NCBI RefSeq assembly: GCF_003583765.1
Contig: NZ_QXQA01000008.1
Location: 124,001 to 188,000, forward strand
Origin: Paenibacillus nanensis
Lineage (GTDB): Bacteria > Bacillota > Bacilli > Paenibacillales > Paenibacillaceae
DNA length: 64,000 nucleotides
Direction of reading: 5' to 3'
Positions 62,476 through 64,000 of this stretch are shown piece by piece. The notes under the pieces are model-generated. The model saw only the letters and a list, made by a program, of their open reading frames with translations, had not been told where the DNA came from and searched no databases. A program made the position numbers and the translations under genes. The stretch's first letter is position 1; each line of letters opens with the position of its first letter.

Positions 62476-63474
62476 ATGAGAAATACGGTATTAGCCGAAG
62501 CAACATCCAAATTCGCGGTCAAATCGGGGCTGCAGCAGCTGCTCGCATTCGGCAGCTTGATTCTGCTCGTCCTTTTCTTTTCGATCGCGTCCAGCAACTT
62601 CTTTCATTTCTCCAACTTAGTCGGCATTCTGCTATCGACCGCGGTTATCGGCGTTCTTGCCTTAGGCTCGACATTCGTTATCGTCACCGGCGGCATCGAT
62701 CTGTCCGTCGGCACGGTGATGACGCTTTGCTCCGTTATGACGGGGGTGTTCATCACGATGTGGGGGCTGCCGGTGCCGGTCGGCATTATCGGCGGGCTGC
62801 TCACCGGCGCGCTGTGCGGCATGCTGTCAGGGCTTGCAATCGCGAGGCTTGGCATTCCTCCGTTCATCGCCACGCTGGCCATGATGATGATCGCCAAAGG
62901 GCTCGCGCTTGTTATCTCCGGCACGAAACCGGTCTACTTCACAGACACTCCGGTGTTCATGAAAATATCGCAAGGCTCGATCCTCGGCGCGATGATTCCC
63001 GGATTCGACATCCCGAATGCGGTGCTGATCTTCTTCCTTGCGGCGATCGTCGGCAGCATTCTGCTGTCGCGCACGATCGTCGGCCGTTACAACTTCGCGA
63101 TCGGCAGCAACGAGGAAGCGACCCGGCTATCCGGCGTTAACGTCCGGGCTTGGAAGATCGTGATCTATACCATTACCGGCCTGTTCACGGGTATCGCCGG
63201 CATTTTGATGGCATCGCGCCTGAACTCGGCACAGCCTTCGCTCGGGATGGGCTATGAGCTCGAGGCGATCGCGGCGGTTGTAATCGGCGGCACTTCGCTA
63301 AGCGGCGGTAAAGGCACGATTATCGGCACTGTCATCGGCGCGCTCATTATGAGCGTGCTGACCAACGGGCTGCGTATTTTGTCCGTTCCGCAGGAATGGC
63401 AGACGGTCGTTGTCGGCTTCGTCATTCTGCTCGCCGTCTACGCGGATATATTGCGCCGGCGCAAAGCGGCTTAA
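62476..63474 (+). CDS. Ribose-type sugar ABC permease
   Basis: A 332-residue RbsC-type permease with eight to ten membrane segments; ITGGIDLSVGTVM and SGGKGTIIGTVIGALIMSVL are family features. ATG 62476 follows GGAGG, 27 bases after the ATPase gene. Confidence 0.95.
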   Translation: MRNTVLAEATSKFAVKSGLQQLLAFGSLILLVLFFSIASSNFFHFSNLVGILLSTAVIGVLALGSTFVIVTGGIDLSVGTVMTLCSVMTGVFITMWGLPVPVGIIGGLLTGALCGMLSGLAIARLGIPPFIATLAMMMIAKGLALVISGTKPVYFTDTPVFMKISQGSILGAMIPGFDIPNAVLIFFLAAIVGSILLSRTIVGRYNFAIGSNEEATRLSGVNVRAWKIVIYTITGLFTGIAGILMASRLNSAQPSLGMGYELEAIAAVVIGGTSLSGGKGTIIGTVIGALIMSVLTNGLRILSVPQEWQTVVVGFVILLAVYADILRRRKAA

Positions 63475-63555
63475 GCAACAGATTGGGCATCCCGGCTGGC
63501 ACGGCATATCCCGTATCGGCCGTTACCATTATCCAATGAAAAGGGGTTTGGTCTT

Positions 63556-64000
63556 ATGAGAAAAAGTTTGCTTCTCTTGCTGTTTGTAGTGGTCATGGTT
63601 ATTAGCGCATGCGGAGGCGGCAATGGAAACGGCAGTGCCAATGGCGGGAATGACCCGTCGCCGTCCGTGTCTCCTTCCGATTCAGCCTCCTCCGAGCCTG
63701 CGCCTTCCTCCTCCGATACACCGGCGGAGAAGATGTATATCCCGCTCGTGTCCAAAGGGTTCCAGCATCAGTTCTGGCAAGCGGTGAAGTCGGGCGCGGA
63801 GAAAGCGGCTTCCGAGCTGGGCGTGGAAATTACGTTCGAAGGTCCGGAGACGGAATCCCAGGTCGACAAGCAGCTTGAAATGCTGCAGGTTGCGCTCGAT
63901 AAGAAACCGACCGCTATCGGATTTGCCGCGCTCGACAGCCAGGCCTCGATACCGCTGCTGCAGCGGGCGAAGGATGCAGGCATTCCGGTTATCGCATTCG
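63556..64000 (+). CDS. Sugar ABC transporter binding lipoprotein, 5' part
   Basis: The frame starts at ATG 63556 (after AAAAGGGG) and is open to the window end, 148 residues visible. Signal peptide with lipobox ISAC (Cys20), a Gly/Asn/Ser/Pro-rich linker (about 21-55), then a Peripla_BP_4-type domain (YIPLVSKGFQHQFWQAVKSG, QLEMLQVALDKKPTAIGFAA). It is the third component of the importer headed by the ATPase at 60940. Confidence 0.93.
   Translation, partial: MRKSLLLLLFVVVMVISACGGGNGNGSANGGNDPSPSVSPSDSASSEPAPSSSDTPAEKMYIPLVSKGFQHQFWQAVKSGAEKAASELGVEITFEGPETESQVDKQLEMLQVALDKKPTAIGFAALDSQASIPLLQRAKDAGIPVIAF

Overview
The window looks like a chromosomal segment of a moderately GC-rich, spore-forming, Gram-positive bacterium of the Paenibacillaceae (Paenibacillus or Cohnella type). 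The grounds are YesM/YesN-type two-component systems, three SLH repeats on a secreted protein, copper-amine-oxidase-like stalk domains, a DUF3231 protein, HelD, a CBO0543-type membrane protein, AGGAGG ribosome binding sites and many short intrinsic terminators. The genus is an inference from gene content; no rRNA is present.

Layout. 1-6.5 kb: the 3' part of ilvB, then ilvN, a frameshifted small membrane gene, and a membrane protein / sensor kinase / LuxR regulator operon. 6.5-15 kb: a hydrolase; a MerR regulator with two complete MerR modules beside an EF-G/TetM-like GTPase; a VOC protein beside an ECF sigma factor that carries a C-terminal VOC domain; a spermidine-synthase-like protein; and an ABC-F gene preceded by promoter, short ORF and intrinsic terminator, the plan of a ribosome-mediated attenuator. 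15-31 kb: an ECF sigma/DUF4179 pair, a transglutaminase-like protein, secreted stalk-domain proteins, a 1717-residue secreted multidomain 5'-nucleotidase followed by an SLH protein, a TerC protein, an AraC/VOC pair and a secreted stalk-MORN-TPR protein.

31-40.7 kb: membrane proteins, a chemoreceptor gene with a recognisable c-di-GMP-I (GEMM-I) riboswitch in its leader, helD, an MFS exporter and a winged-helix regulator. 40.8-46.5 kb: a phnD-phnC-phnE-phnE phosphonate-type importer whose 3' untranslated region holds five tandem 51-52 bp repeats, facing a cytosolic 5'-nucleotidase. 46.6-54 kb: an ECF sigma factor fused to a long papain-like/BtrH-like domain, an Rrf2 regulator and NAD(P)H-binding oxidoreductase sharing a dyad operator, DUF3231 and SelO. 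53.9-64 kb: a three-gene sugar-sensing unit (YesN-like regulator, YesM-like kinase, membrane-anchored periplasmic-binding protein) with 4-bp overlaps, then four reverse-strand housekeeping genes, then a ribose-type sugar ABC importer (ATPase, permease, truncated binding protein) that is the likely target of the sensor.

No tRNA, rRNA, CRISPR array, prophage or intact insertion sequence was seen. The best leads are the c-di-GMP riboswitch, the ABC-F attenuator, the two sigma-factor fusions, the tandem MerR/TetM-like pair and the repeat array.
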